DNA of 64,000 nucleotides from the NCBI GenBank assembly GCA_029891385.1, contig CM057224.1, positions 38,507,005 to 38,571,004 on the forward strand. Reading direction: 5' to 3'. Every line of letters starts with the position of its first letter. The first letter of the stretch is position 1. Of the stretch, positions 37,216-49,956 are shown in pieces. A program made the translations under genes and the position numbers. Below the pieces are notes generated by a model. It searched no databases, was not told where the DNA came from, and saw only the letters and a list, made by a program, of their open reading frames with translations. Origin of the DNA: Erythroxylum novogranatense (Eukaryota; Streptophyta; Magnoliopsida; Malpighiales; Erythroxylaceae).

Positions 37216-38876
37216 TAGGGGTGTTCAAAAAAACTCGCGAACCTGTGAACCGGACCTGAACCGCATGAACCAAACTCAGTAAATAAGGTTAACAAACTCG
37301 AGTTTAGGTTCGGTTGAACCGAACTGAAAATCGAGTTCATGGTTCAGTTCGAGTTTCTAACTTCATGATTCTAGTTAACCAGAACCTAAACCGCACTTTA
37401 TAGCGATTAACCGAACCGAACTCGATTTATAAAAAGTATCATATATTTAGATACAATTTAAGAGGATATCAATAATAATAAATTCACTAGTATTTACTAT
37501 ATTAATTATTGAGTGAAAAAAGAAAAGGAAAAAAACTACTTTACTTATGTTATTAAATGTTAATATTAAACATTGCTATTATATGTAACAACTAATGCAT
37601 AACATTCAATACTTCTACTTTAAATAGTAATTGATATGTGTCAAAGTTATTGATCAAGTATTAAACTATTAATAAAAACATTCATTGACTAAAATAATAT
37701 AATCGTTTAGAGATTAATTAAAGAAATTAATGTGTAAAACACATTTATTAAAAATCCTACAATTTTAATTTTTAAGACACATATATTAGTTTAGATATTC
37801 ATGAGATATTATAAACATTAAACTAGCAAGTAATCTTGATTCTTAAAATATATAATATAGTTGCTAATAAATAATAAGAATATAATAATATTGTCTTGTA
37901 TAAATAAAACATAGTTTTATTTATTAAAAGCGAATGAAAATGAGTTGATTTAGTAATAGACTATGAAATTGTATTTTTTATACTATTTAGCTTTTATAAT
38001 ATAATATTTGAAGTTTTAACTATGATATTAATTGCATTTTCTACACTAAGTTGCAATAAGAAGAATGATACTTTTGTGCTTATTAGTTTATTATTATTAT
38101 TATTTATTTTAACATGATAAAATAAGATTTAATGATGTTAGAAGAATAGTTTTATTATTATTTTAATCAATAAGATCTAGTAGAAGCGATTCGTTCCTCA
38201 CTATTTCATCTCGAAATTGACTTTTAGTACTGAGAGATTGAGTCTTGATTCATTTCGTAGCTCTCTTACTCCAAAGATGGTGGAGACTCTTGTTTATAGA
38301 CAAGATTGGTTGAGAAAATCACAGGCTCCTCTTTACGTGGAAGAGAATTGAAAAACTTGAACAAATTGAATCAGCAATCTAATTTACTTTACCTTGTTTT
38401 AACATACAAATAAATAAAAATTCTTTTTCAATTAAAAGAAATAAAAGTCTAACTCTTTTATTTTTATTTTCTATAGATATGACTTCATGTATAATGATGA
38501 ATCATCCTACCATTCTATTCAAAGAATAATTGTTTAATATTTTATCTTTTTCAAGTATGGATCTTTTATAAGACATTGTTTGGCTTATTTTACTTTGCTT
38601 TGGTTTAACATATTGGATTAATCTTTGATGGATTTGATATACATACTTTTATGAATAATTTGTATTTTTTCACCAATTTTTATAATTTTATCATATATAT
38701 TGATATGAATAGGTTACAGTTTCTGCAAAACCGAACGCGAAAATAGGTTAACCAATCCTATAGGTTCTTTAAGTTCGAGTTCGAGTTCGGGTTAAATGAA
38801 ATTGTCAAACCCGACATTTGAGTTCGAGTTGAGTTATTGATAAACGGATCAAGTTATCCTACCATGAACACCCCTA
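37216..38876. mobile_element. Non-autonomous hAT DNA transposon (1661 bp)
   Basis: The ends TAGGGGTGTTCA and TGAACACCCCTA are perfect 12-bp inverted repeats. The flanking 8-mers GACAAAAC (37208-37215) and GACAAAAT (38877-38884) match at 7 of 8 positions, the duplication size of hAT elements. Both subterminal regions are packed with GAACC, GTTCGAGTTCGAG and related words over about 180 bp, as expected for transposase-binding repeats. The middle is very AT-rich and has no transposase ORF, so it would depend on a transposase from elsewhere. Confidence 0.88.
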
Positions 38877-38884
38877 GACAAAAT

Positions 38885-40019
38885 ACTGCGCTTCTACATA
38901 CCAAGAAAAATGAAATGACTATACCGCTAGTACTTTGTCAACAAAGTCTCCCTTACACATGTCAACATCGTTGCTCCTACAAACCAAGACAAATGAAATG
39001 ACCATATCGCCAATACTTTGTCAACAAGAAAATTCGTTGCCTTCCAAGAGAAAATTCCACATTGATAAGGTAGAACTAATTAGATGGACCACAATTCCTT
39101 AATTCACAATTTGGATAATTAATAAATGATTTGGGAAGTAATAAGTTTAACTGCTTCATGTCGATTTTAAACATAGCGTGCTAAGAAATCTCTCTTGCAA
39201 AACATCACTTGGCTAATATGATTGAAATATAATTAATCCCATCGTCTTCTTTCTATTTCACAATTACTGGATGATTTATATAGGAAAATCTTCTCCCCCA
39301 CTTCTGTACGAATTCCTTTCCATTTGCATTAAAGTCAATATACGTACAAATTTACAGTTGTCTACTGAGCTTGACCTTAATAACCTTATTTCTAAGGTAT
39401 CTTCCTTAAAAGTCACGTAAGCAAACCATGTTCATCTCAAGGATTGACTTAATCTCCCAAGACACCCCAAGCATGAGTTGTAAGCAAGTTTTCCACCGAA
39501 TGGACTGAGCCAAATTCGCCTTTCCTAATAGCGTGATTTATGATCCCTAATCAACTATCAGTTATCAATCCTCAATCCCTAAACAGCTATTCATATTTTA
39601 TTACCAGTTTAGTCCTCCTAGAAACAGCGAAGAAAAACTTAATCTCTAACCTTTTCTTGTATTATCAGCTTCTCTCACTACTAATGATGAAGCGGTTGAC
39701 CAAGTCCATGTAACCGAAGAAACAGTAGAAATATCAAAGAGCTTGATGTATATTCTAAGAGCCGTCTACAGGCAGGTAGAGAGAATGTTGTCTCTCCTTC
39801 AAAGCAATGAAAGACGGCTTTGAAAGAGGGCTTCAACAACCACACGAGAAGGCTACCAATAAAGGATCATGGAGAGGACGACCAATATATGCCACTGCCC
39901 ACATCTTTGCAATTGCACTCCTTGAGTAAACTCTAAACCCTGTTCTTATAATTCTTTGTCTATTCTCTTCCTATCTCCGCCAAAGATTTCTGGTATAATT
40001 AGGCCCTCCCAACCTCACC
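38885..40019. promoter_or_regulatory. Intergenic region upstream of the DUF1218 gene
   Basis: There is no clear ORF here. A direct repeat of an AAATGAAATGACTATACCGC-type word occurs near 38909 and 38992. The core promoter probably lies in the last few hundred bases, but no strong TATA box is evident. Confidence 0.35.
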
Positions 40020-41121
40020 ATGGAAAAGCCTCGACATGGGTTCTTGCTACTCTTCACGGCCGCCATCTTCCTGAGCCTTGCCTTCTTTGTTTTATGTATC
40101 ATCGCCGAGGCCAAGAAAGCCAAGGTTAGTGCTTTCACTTTAAAGTTTCCTCCTTTTCCTTCTTAGTTTGTTCATTGGACACTGGGTGGGTGTTGTCTTG
40201 TAGAAGGAAGATGTCAGGTTGGATGGAAAACTGTGTTATGTGCCTGAAAGTGATGCGTTTCACTTTGGAATTGCAGCATTGGTGTGTTTGATTGCTGCCC
40301 AAATCGTCGGAAACTTGTTAACTTGCGGAAAATTCCTGCCAGGGGATAGTAGAAATGGTTGCAAGGCCAAAAGGACAACAATGGCCATAGCTCTTCTGGT
40401 TCTGTCCTGGTACGCGATCAGTCATATTCTATCTTCATATCTACTGCTCTCAGTATCACTAAAACATGCACTTCCACACACAATTGTGAAATCTCATTAG
40501 GTGCAAACTGACTTTGAGCATTTTGACTTTTCTCATTCAATGTCTCACTAATTATAGCGGATGAAATCGTCGGTCCATACATTTCTCATCCCCACTGAGA
40601 TGGCATTGCATTAAGTGAACTATCATCCGAATAGACAAAGCTTGGTAGGTCCTAGTGATTGGCCACAAGTTGGCAACTAGAATGATTTTAATATGCATCT
40701 GCTACAAAAAGCGCAACTGGACTGAGATTTCAGTCCGTAGGAACTAGGAAGATTAGTTTAAAACCGGAAAGGAAAGAGAAGAAGCATTAAAAACTAAAAA
40801 GCACGTGGGTGTGGGTGTGGGTGTCAATTAAAATATAAGATAAAATTTGTGTAGTTGCTGTGCTGCAGGATCAGCTTTGCGCTGGCACTGATTTTGTTAA
40901 GTTCGGCCACGAGCATGAGCAAAAGACAGTCCTATGGAAGGGAGTGGTTGGACCACAAGTGCTATCTGGTAAGGAACGGGGTGTACTCTGGTTCAGGAAT
41001 TCTAGGCCTCGCAGCTACAGCTACAACTCTTGGCTCAACCATCTTCACAATCAAGAAGACACGGGTAGAGCGAGACCGCAAAATCCATGCTCAGTTTGTT
41101 CTACAAATTAACTCCAATTAA
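40020..41121 (+). CDS. DUF1218 family four-helix membrane protein
   Basis: This is a plant-specific small membrane protein of the DUF1218 family, some members of which affect lignin or cell-wall composition (MWL proteins) or leaf symmetry; the biochemical role is unknown. Exons by hand: 40020-40124, 40204-40409 and 40869-41121, with GT-AG introns and consistent phases, giving 187 residues. TM1 is in exon 1 (LLLFTAAIFLSLAFFVLCII), TM2 in exon 2 (FGIAALVCLIAAQIVGNLL). TM3 spans the second splice junction and TM4 is near the end (GSGILGLAATATTLGSTIF). The family cysteines are present (KLCYVPES, LLTCGKF, DHKCYLV). Length and layout are normal. It ends convergently with the DCP5-like gene. Arabidopsis AT4G19370 is the likely counterpart. 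Confidence 0.88.
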
Positions 41122-42268
41122 CACCACCTACTTCAGAAAGAGGCAGATAAACATGAAGTTGGTATATTCCTGGCGTTTAGATTTTGATTGGAAAGTGGAT
41201 AATTAATACTTGGATAAGGGGAAACCCCACAAGCCTACGGGAGGCACTGAGATGACAGAAAAAAGACACAAACTACTTTCATTCAGTAAAAATGGCATAG
41301 CACACACTTCCTTTGTTCGATTAAGCAACAAGGATAACAGTACCTCAAGGTATGTCAACATAAAGAGTCAACTTTGGCATTCAACGTATTCTATTCAATT
41401 ATCAAAGATTATTCCTCTTTTTTTTCCCCTCTTTTGTTTACTTGATAGAACAAATCAATGGTCACACTCAAATCTATCAAATTTTTAAGAACTCAATTTA
41501 CCAATTTCTAATTGGATCATTAATATGAAAACTGATCTAATTGTTCACAATAGGCTTGACAACGAATCAAACCCAATTTAAAGTTAACAAACCAGGTTTA
41601 AATTGATCAAACTAAAACTTGAAAAGCCGGCTAAAATTTCGATCCTAAAATTCAAGAAGTCTAATCTCTCTAATTGCCAAAACGACGTCATTTTTATATA
41701 ATTAATCAAAACAACGTCATTTTGATTTGTAAATTTAGAAATCTAAAGAACTAAAACAACATCGTTTTGGTCTCAAGTTGTTGACAATGAGTGTCTGCTT
41801 AACCTATTGCCATACCTATTTCATAATTGCATTCATCTGTAACTTTCATGCACTAGACCCATGAACAAGAACTTTTGTCATGCATCAAGCAGCCTTTTCT
41901 CCACGGGCAGTATTTCTATGATGCTACAACAACGCAAGTTTGCCAACAATGGTACAACAAACAATGTAACACAATGAACTATATAAACTCAAGTCTATTA
42001 ACAATTCAGGAGTAACCTAAAAAGGCAACCGGGGTGTGAATTAGATCCCTAAAAAGTTTTCACAGCAGTAAACATGGGAGGCCAGCTCATAAGATAAAAG
42101 CATGAACTTGCCATAACTATCAACATCCAACCGTTCCCATCAGGAATCTAAAAATGAAATCCTAGACAAGGATGATATTCACTGACTTCTAGGTTGAGGA
42201 GGTCAGAATAGATAATCTGAGATACACAAGGTAATGGACTTTCGAAGGTTAATGAGATTAACACAGGA
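41122..42268. other. Convergent intergenic region
   Basis: It holds the 3' ends of two convergent genes. A small repeat island at 41680-41780 has AAACGACGTCATTTT, AAACAACGTCATTTT and AACAACATCGTTTTGG, a common palindromic plant repeat word that also occurs near 48990-49215. I see no gene in it. Confidence 0.5.
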
Positions 42269-45220
42269 TCAGAAGGTAATGTTCCCACGCCCCCTTCCAC
42301 CATGCCCACGGCCATATCCCCTTCCCCAACTGTGTCCTCGATGATAGTTATTGCCACGTCCAGTGCCAAACCCACCATAACTAAGATTAGGATTCTGACG
42401 AAAAATACCAAAGGTCTGAAGAGAAAATTCACCAGAAACGATCACTAAAATATCCAACACATCAAGTTTTCAACAAACATCATGTTTCAGAATCCTTAAG
42501 AGATATGCAAACCTCGGTATCATGTTTCATTCTCTCTGCAAATCGGTTCTGCCCATTCCCACCTCGGTTGAGTGAATTGCAAGAAATATTGTCAAAGAAA
42601 TTGTCCTTATTATATGCAGGCTGCATAAACAGCAACCATTATAAGGGTGAGACAATCAAATATACCACATGTTATTTGAATACTGAATACAACAAAGATC
42701 TAATTCAAAACTTGCAAAGTAACCTTGGCATCAATAGTAGAAACCAGGCCACCAAACTCTTTGTCTCCCCAGCTTCGATCATTTGGATTTTCATCTGTGC
42801 CCTTTGTTAGTTGCTTTGCTTTTCCAAGACAGTCCCATACTTCATCCTTTTTAAACTTCTCATTCATGGCTTCAAAATCAAACTCTTCAGTGAACTGCAA
42901 CCAATAAAGGACCATGATGATAGTATAACACACCAAGCGAGACATGGAAAAGTTTTTGTTTGAACATCAGCAAGCACAAGCACTATACAATAGCAGCAGC
43001 AGCAAAGCTAAAAAATGTTTGGTTAGTGAACACGGACATAAGATCAGAAGGAGACACAATAAGTAAGGACTTGAAATTGCATTACCACAAATGGAAACCA
43101 TCCAGCAGCTTTGCTATGCAATGTGACAGATGATTGGTTAGTGAACACGGACATAAGATCAGAAGGAGACGCAATAAGTAAGGACTTGAAATTGCGTTAC
43201 CACAAATGGAAACCATCCAGCAGCTTTGCTGTGCAATGTGACAGACATATCATGTTTTGGTTTATTAAGGTAAAGAATGTTCGCTTGTTTAAAAATCAAG
43301 TGAGCACCAAGATCTTCTCTATTTTCAAATGAGAACCAGAAATGCCTACTCTTGGTATTGGCTCCAAAATAACAGTTATATCGTCACTCACTGGCAGCAG
43401 TGGAAAAGTACTTGGAATCTAACTTCAAAGAATTAATTCTGTCTTCAAGGATTACTTTCTAAGAGGACGGTACAAAACAGCACAAACCAGAATCTTATCA
43501 CATTTCATATCAGGTGTTCTAGTTCTGAAGGTTCTGAATTGCATCTTTTGTTTTGACTTCCTGATCGTCATACATCTCTTTAAGCAGATTTATGTATTTG
43601 TGTGTGTATTTATGGCTTTAAGCACATATATGTCATCCTACTATTATATAATGCAAGCATTTAGAAAAAAAGAACACAATCACTTAGATGTCATGATCAT
43701 AAAGCCAATAATCTGCTGTAAAAGATGTAACGAAATAAGAGTTAAGAATTAAATGCAACCTCATCAGAAAACGTTCTAGCAGTAAGAGTAAAAGCTACGT
43801 AACCTGATTGGAAGAATTAGGCAACGGCAACAAGGGTGGTTGTGTTGCCTGACCTGAATTCCAATGTAGAGAAGTAGATGACATAGAAGTCGGAGCGCTC
43901 ACATCATTCTGATCAGGAAGAACTTTCTGTGTTGAAGGAAACACATCTGGTATGAAATGTGCCGATTGCTGTGGACTTAATAGAGATGGAGAGGGTGTTA
44001 GGAAGGGACTTGTGAAAGAAACATCATGAGATGATAGAGGATATGGTAAAATTTGTGTAGGCTGCATGATTGGAGGGTTAAAAACACCTTTGCTAATGCT
44101 CTGAGGAATAATTATGTTAGTTTCTTGAGTCGAAAAAGGAATTGATAACGTAGTTAGCATATTAGGTGATTGGAAAGAACCCTGAGAAGTAGAAAATTGT
44201 ACAGGATTAGTAAGGTATTGGAAGTTGGGCTGTATGGGATCAGATGCAGCAGGCGGCATATGAGAAACAAATTCTGATGAATTTGTCGGTCCTAAAACAG
44301 GGGTATCCTCCACTCCTAGGAGCTGCATCTGATTCTGCACTGGCAAGGGGGGTGACACCATCGATGAATGTTGAAGGGTAAAAGATCTGCTGCTTGATGT
44401 TCCATCCAATCCCTGCCAGTAACTTGGTGTTGAAAATGATGGACCCGCATTCTGAGTAGCTTGGGAAAGTCCAGTACCACCATCATTTGAGGATGGGTAT
44501 GTGGGCAATGGGTAGACTCCACTTGGCAAAGCAGGGGTATTCAGTCCTTGAGCAGGTTCTGTGAAATTTTTAATACCAAATGATGGTGAAATTGAATTAC
44601 CCGATGGAACTCCAGCAAACTGTGACTGTAGAACAACAGAACAAAGAAAAAGCATATGTATGAGACAAAACATTCCAGGTTCACAATCTTCAACAAATAA
44701 AGATGGAGTATAACCTGAATAATAGCGGGGTCAGTGTGGACATGTTCCTCCCTTGGAACAGATAGCATGGGCTTGACTTGCAAATCCTAAACATCAAAAT
44801 ATTCAGAATTGATTAAGGTAACTATCTACATTGGTAAAACCAATTTCAACTCCAATCATGAATATATATAAACTTTACCTTAATGTCAGTTCCACGAAAC
44901 AGAATGTATTCATACAAAACATCACTGGGGGGAATCTGGGGACCATCTTTCTTTCGACCCTCTGATCCATAGGACCTTACTGGAAAAAAAAAAAAAAAAC
45001 TCTAACATTGTAAATAAAACCCAAAAACCGTGGAGATCTCAAAGGAACAAAGAAATGACAATGAGATACCGTTACTGAGGGCAAGCGTGGAATCGGAGAC
45101 TGAGAGATGAGAGAGGACGCCTTCGTATCGGATATCGCTCTTCGATATCAAACTTATAAAGCTTCCTATGTACGACTCCACCCTCTTATGGTTATCATTA
45201 CTATCACTTGAAGCAGGCAT
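42269..45220 (-). CDS. DCP5/SCD6/LSM14-like decapping and translational repression protein
   Basis: It is a P-body protein of the Lsm14/RAP55 family; Arabidopsis DCP5 binds RNA and DCP1, represses translation and promotes decapping. Exons (minus strand order): 45220-45070, 44979-44879, 44786-44715, 44625-43804, 42894-42724, 42620-42513 and 42415-42269. All have GT-AG introns with matching phases, giving 523 residues. The LSM14 domain covers exons 1-3 ([20 protein letters not shown], then [20 protein letters not shown]). Exon 4 encodes a long Ser/Pro/Gln-rich disordered region. The FDF motif ([13 protein letters not shown]) is in exon 5, and the last exon starts with the TFG box (TFGIFRQNP) and ends in an RGG-like Gly/Arg tail. 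It is shorter than Arabidopsis DCP5 (about 610). AT4G19360 is the likely counterpart. Confidence 0.9.
43021..43250. repeat. 115-bp tandem duplication in an intron of the DCP5-like gene
   Basis: Two nearly identical copies starting GGTTAGTGAACACGGACATA lie head to tail at 43021 and 43136, differing at a handful of bases. They are in the 909-bp intron between exons 4 and 5 of the DCP5-like gene. I see no splice-consistent exon in them. Confidence 0.9.
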
Positions 45221-46823
45221 TTTTAAATCTCTCGCATAGATTAATATGATGTCGGTTACAACGTCATAGGGTTACGCCCTTCTTCTTCCTCGCTCTATTA
45301 TGGCGCTCGTCAAATCGTGTATGTACAATCGCCCTCATTTTTGGTTAACGGCAGAATCACGCAGCCTTTTTCCAATGGGCCTTTCAATGGCCCAAAAATT
45401 CCCTATTTGGGCCTAAGAGCTTTTTTTATTGGAATACTAGTTTTTTTCATGGCCACGTGTCACCTTACATGGGCTCAAATAGAAGGGTTTAAATTATTGT
45501 GGGATGTCTCTTATGAATTCTTTGTTTGAAGTCTTAGGTCGACATATTACAAATTCCAGTACATATTTAATTTGTTTACACTATTATTTCGATGTTTAAA
45601 TAATTCACATGTGTTGGTTCATAAATAAAATATAATAACAATAATGTAGGTCTATCCATCAAAAACCTAAAACCTGGTTGAATATAAGGATCATATTAAA
45701 TGTACCACAAAAAACTAAAACATAGTAATGAATTCAATCATATTAATATAATTGAATCTAATTAGTTAATAAATTTAATTCAAAAGTTTTCAAACAGCCT
45801 ATTAGAGATCATAGTATATGCATACAACACTAATATAGCTTCATAGTCACTGATTGCTTAGTTTATTTCATACTTCATAGTTATTGTCATATATAAATGA
45901 TACAACTCATGTTTACATCCTTCTATTTACTAGCGCTAATTCTCTTTGACTTATTCCTTTTATATTATATATTAAATCCACCAACTACCGTATATTCAAC
46001 AATTACATTTTTAAATTTCTTGCCATTAACAAACTTCATACTAACGTCTAATGACATTGGCTACCCTCTAGTTGATGCCTAACACTCTTGGGTGGTCTTC
46101 TTAATGGTTCACCAGGTTCTTCAAAATTTCCATAATTGGTTGAAATATATTTCCAATGGTTGGAATAGACACATTAAAAGTATGGAGGACATCTTTATGC
46201 TGTGCATTTTCTTGTTCTCTAGCTTCATAAAGAATTTCATCACTTCTATATTCATTCTTTTTATTATTTTGAATTGGATCCACCATAAATTACTACTTTC
46301 TTCTTCAATCTTGGTTATCTCCGTCATCAAATAAATACTCGTAGCTTTAAGATGACAACCTTCATTATCTATCCTATGCCCACTATTTTCATTTCTATCA
46401 TCACCGCTTAACCCTAAGAATGGAAATTGGTTAAGTCGGATTAGATCTGCCCCTAGCCCGACCCAACACGGGTGTAGAGTACTGCCTAATTAGCACTTTA
46501 TATGTCTCAAGTCAAATTTCAGGTTTAAGACACTGAGTGAACAAGTAATTAGCACTTTATATGGATTGATCTAACTAGTAAATTTGTCTAAAGAGGAACT
46601 TTGTGTCTTAAAAAACTTATGTGCTTCATATCATGACAAGCTCCCCCTGATCCATAACATTCACTCAATAAACCAAATGATACTACAAAATGTAGTGACC
46701 TTTTAGTTACATGGATAAATCAAACAAAATATTTATTATATAATGTTCAATCAATATTATATCATGAATTTGCTCATATACTTGATACGAAATTCATGGT
46801 TTTTAAGGTACGATTGTTATATA
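45221..46823. other. Upstream region of the DCP5-like gene and AT-rich intergenic DNA
   Basis: The first 100-200 bases should hold the leader and promoter of the minus-strand DCP5-like gene. The rest is AT-rich without a credible ORF or repeat. Confidence 0.4.
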
Positions 46824-46831
46824 TCTCCAAT

Positions 46832-47305
46832 CAGGGACGTAGCTATATGGGGGCCCACGGTGCACTGGGCCCCTCAACATTTTAAAAAATTAAATATATA
46901 TTATTTTTAATATATATATATAAGTATAGAGTTATTTAGAATTCATTGATGTATTGGACCTCAGTGACGGAGTTACGTTGAAGGGGAGGGGGGCCATGGC
47001 CCCCCCTTTCAAATTTTTTTTATAAATTACTTATATAATTAAATAAATAACACTTAAATTTTAAATTTAATTATCATACCAATATCCTTTGTTTTTTAAA
47101 AAAAATCAAATAAATAAAACATTAAATATTAAGAGGAGTTACGGTTGAAACTTGGAAGTCATTAGTTAAGTGGGTTGGATACACCGCCCCCTTAGAGTTG
47201 ACCCCCCCCCCCAAAGTTGAGTCACTCAGTCCTCTGTTGGGCCTCTTAAAATTTTAAAAATAAAATTTTGAGCCTTCCTATATTAAATTTCTGACTCTGT
47301 CACTG
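46832..47305. mobile_element. Outer non-autonomous hAT element, split by a second one
   Basis: The left end is CAGGGACGTAGC and the right end GACTCTGTCACTG, related to the CAGxGxCGGAGC ends of Tip100-type hAT elements. The flanking 8-mers TCTCCAAT (46824-46831) and TCTTCAAT (47306-47313) match at 7 of 8 positions. Without the inner insertion it would be about 190 bp. It is non-coding. Confidence 0.75.
46962..47236. mobile_element. Inner hAT MITE (275 bp) nested in the outer one
   Basis: The left end is CAGTGACGGAGT. The right end read in reverse is CAGAGGACTGAG, a weak inverted repeat. The flanking 8-mers TTGGACCT (46954-46961) and TTGGGCCT (47237-47244) match at 7 of 8. It includes a perfect palindrome GGGGGGCCATGGCCCCCC at 46988-47005 and an AT-rich centre. 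Confidence 0.7.
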
Positions 47306-47313
47306 TCTTCAAT

Positions 47314-48918
47314 AGAAACAATATATTAAGTATCTTGAATATGCATATTGAATAAGACAAAAGACTTATATATGGCCATCCAAAGTACAAATGGTCTCAA
47401 TTTATAACCTAATTTACAAATAATAATGGTTTAGGACCACATATAAACCCAAATATTAGTTAATCTAGAAAATTAACTTTTCAACCAAATCGATAACTCA
47501 AAAGCCCTGTAACTTTTAATAGTAGATGGTTCCAAATGTTGCCTCCTATATACATGGCATGTTCTATCAATTTAATAAACCAAGACAAAGAAGTAAGAGG
47601 ACAAAACAATTTTTTTAAAAAAAAAATGGAACTTACGTATCTTATTTTGCAAACATTTCCAAAAGACATGCAACCTTATAGTTCCCAAATAAAAAGACAA
47701 AGCGACCCATAGAAAGCAAAGGAACAATGTTGCTCAGAAGGAGAAAAGTTACCTAGATATAAATAGAAAGGTTATTCTATGGGATTTTGAATACTGAAAT
47801 ATAAAATAAAGCTACCTAGATAACAACTAAGGAAATAAATAATAAGACCATTAACCAAAGGAAAATTCAGTCAAATAGTTATATTTAGATCAATATTTCC
47901 CCTAGTAATACCTTTGACTTTATGATCTAATTATCTTAGAATGTATATATTCTTAAGACTAGTAAGATCTCTTAGATACTAAAACTACACTCTATCAACC
48001 TACAACTATCTACTCTATAGTTGGTTAACCAATATCTCTACTATTATTAATACTCCTTTGAATTTACTAAGATACATAAAATCTCATGAAAGTTTTCATC
48101 CTCATACTAAGAAGATTAGAGAGATCTCTCTCAATCACCTTGTTTAACTCCTTTTACTAATACCTCATTCAACCCCTTTAACCTAACCTATGCTCCAATC
48201 ATAAGCAGTCTCTCTCGAGTCATCCAATAATGAATTTATACAAATTTAGACATTTATATGAATAAATCAACAATAAGACCAATTAAAGGCAACTCATGAA
48301 AATATATCTCATATATAAATGAAATTAAATCAAATCAATCTATACAAAATTAACTACAAAGTTTTATACTATCTAGTCATATAAAAATATTTAGCCATAA
48401 AGTATGTTCAAACTAATGAAATTAAAAGATAAAAATAGAGAAATCATGATAGAAATAAATCTAGATAAATTCCTAATTCCCATTGATAATTAGATTTGTT
48501 GAGATGATGTTTAGATCTTGGTTCTCTAATGAAAGATAACTTAAAATTAACTTTTAAGGGTTGGAAAAACCTTTTGATGCCTAACCTTAACTTTTAAACA
48601 AAAAAAGTTGTTTCTAATGTCTATTTTTATTCAAAAGTAGGCTAAAATCCTTTAAAATCAAGGTATCCACATTTAAATATGTTTTACTCTGTCTAAGGCA
48701 TGCCCAAACTGTGGGCCTCGCTATTTCCTCAAGGTGATGCATATGACCTTTGACATGATTGTGCTGATAAATCATAGATCTTCCTTTTTTCAAGATTAAT
48801 ACACTGTCTTTGGCATGATTATCTCTAAATTATGGATCTTTTTACTTCTTCTTTTACTTGCACACAATCTCCTACGAGGTCATAGCCAGTTATGTGACTT
48901 CCTGCAATTAATCCTTCT
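47314..48918. other. AT-rich intergenic DNA
   Basis: I see no gene here. It is low-complexity AT-rich DNA. Confidence 0.45.
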
Positions 48919-49559
48919 AGTAGGGATGGAACTTGGGCCTAGGCTAGGCCCGTCCTAGCCTGGCCCAAAAGTTGTAAGCTTAGAAGTAAAATGACATCGT
49001 TTAAGTTGTAATTTTGTTAGGCTTGAGTTCAAACTCTAAAAAAATTACAACTTAAACAACATCATTTCATTTTATAAGCAAAATGATGTCGTTTTTTACT
49101 TACACACTGTTTCATTTCTAAAGAAGTAAAAAAAACATCACATTGCTTTATCAACAAAACGATGTCACTTTATGCTTATATTGTTTCATTTATGATAAGG
49201 TAAAATGACATCATTTTAGTTTATGTTAACCATTCCCCTTTTCTTCCCCTGTCTTCTTCAGACTTCGCACATACTCTCTCTCTCAAACGGTTAGTTGTCA
49301 TCTATTTCATTTTGGTCACCAATTTGCCACGTCACTCCTTTTCCTCCATCCGCGACTGCTCCTTTGTACTCCCTCCAACTACCCCTTTGTCTTGTTGCCC
49401 TACTGCCCCACTTCCCCGCTACCCCTTCACTGTCTTTTTTCATCTTCTTCACCCACCCACTACGGTAAAGTTCCTTAATCATATTTTGGTCTTGAATCTT
49501 TTAATTGAAGATTGAATTTGTGAAATATTGAAATTTCTGAGATTGTTACCATTTGGGGG

Positions 49560-49810
49560 GTGTTTTGTGAACTTACATAGTCACATACAAGGGCATATCT
49601 GTGGACATGTAAATGACTATAAAGTTTTAAGAACTTATATGATCACATACACGGGCGTGTATGTGGCCGTGTAAGTCATGGTTAAATACACATCTTTATA
49701 TGTGATCATGTAAGTCTGTGAAAACACATACATGCCCATGTGTTGTGTAATATGATCCAGTGACTTACACAATCATATACATGAGTTTGTGTGATTGTGT
49801 AAGTCACTAA
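49560..49810. repeat. Degenerate dyad repeats (cacatacacGGGCgtgtatgtg type)
   Basis: Five or six imperfect units mix direct and inverted copies of CACATACAxGGGC and GTGTAAGTCA words. Stem-loops could form (for example ATCACATACACGGGCGTGTA near 49633). It lies just upstream of the hAT transposase remains and may be the transposon's leader. Confidence 0.65.
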
Positions 49811-49956
49811 TAACTTTAAATATATGATTATGAATTTATGATTTATGTTCTCCAATTCTTTCTTCTATTTTATGTTTATGAATTATCAATTATGATTATG
49901 AATAACATATATATTTATACGTTAATTATTTCAGATAGATAAGTATAATCCTTCAA

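Noticed and set aside
45317..45529. A 70-codon + strand ORF near the DCP5-like promoter
   Set aside because: It has no motif, poor context and chance length. It overlaps the probable promoter of the minus-strand gene.
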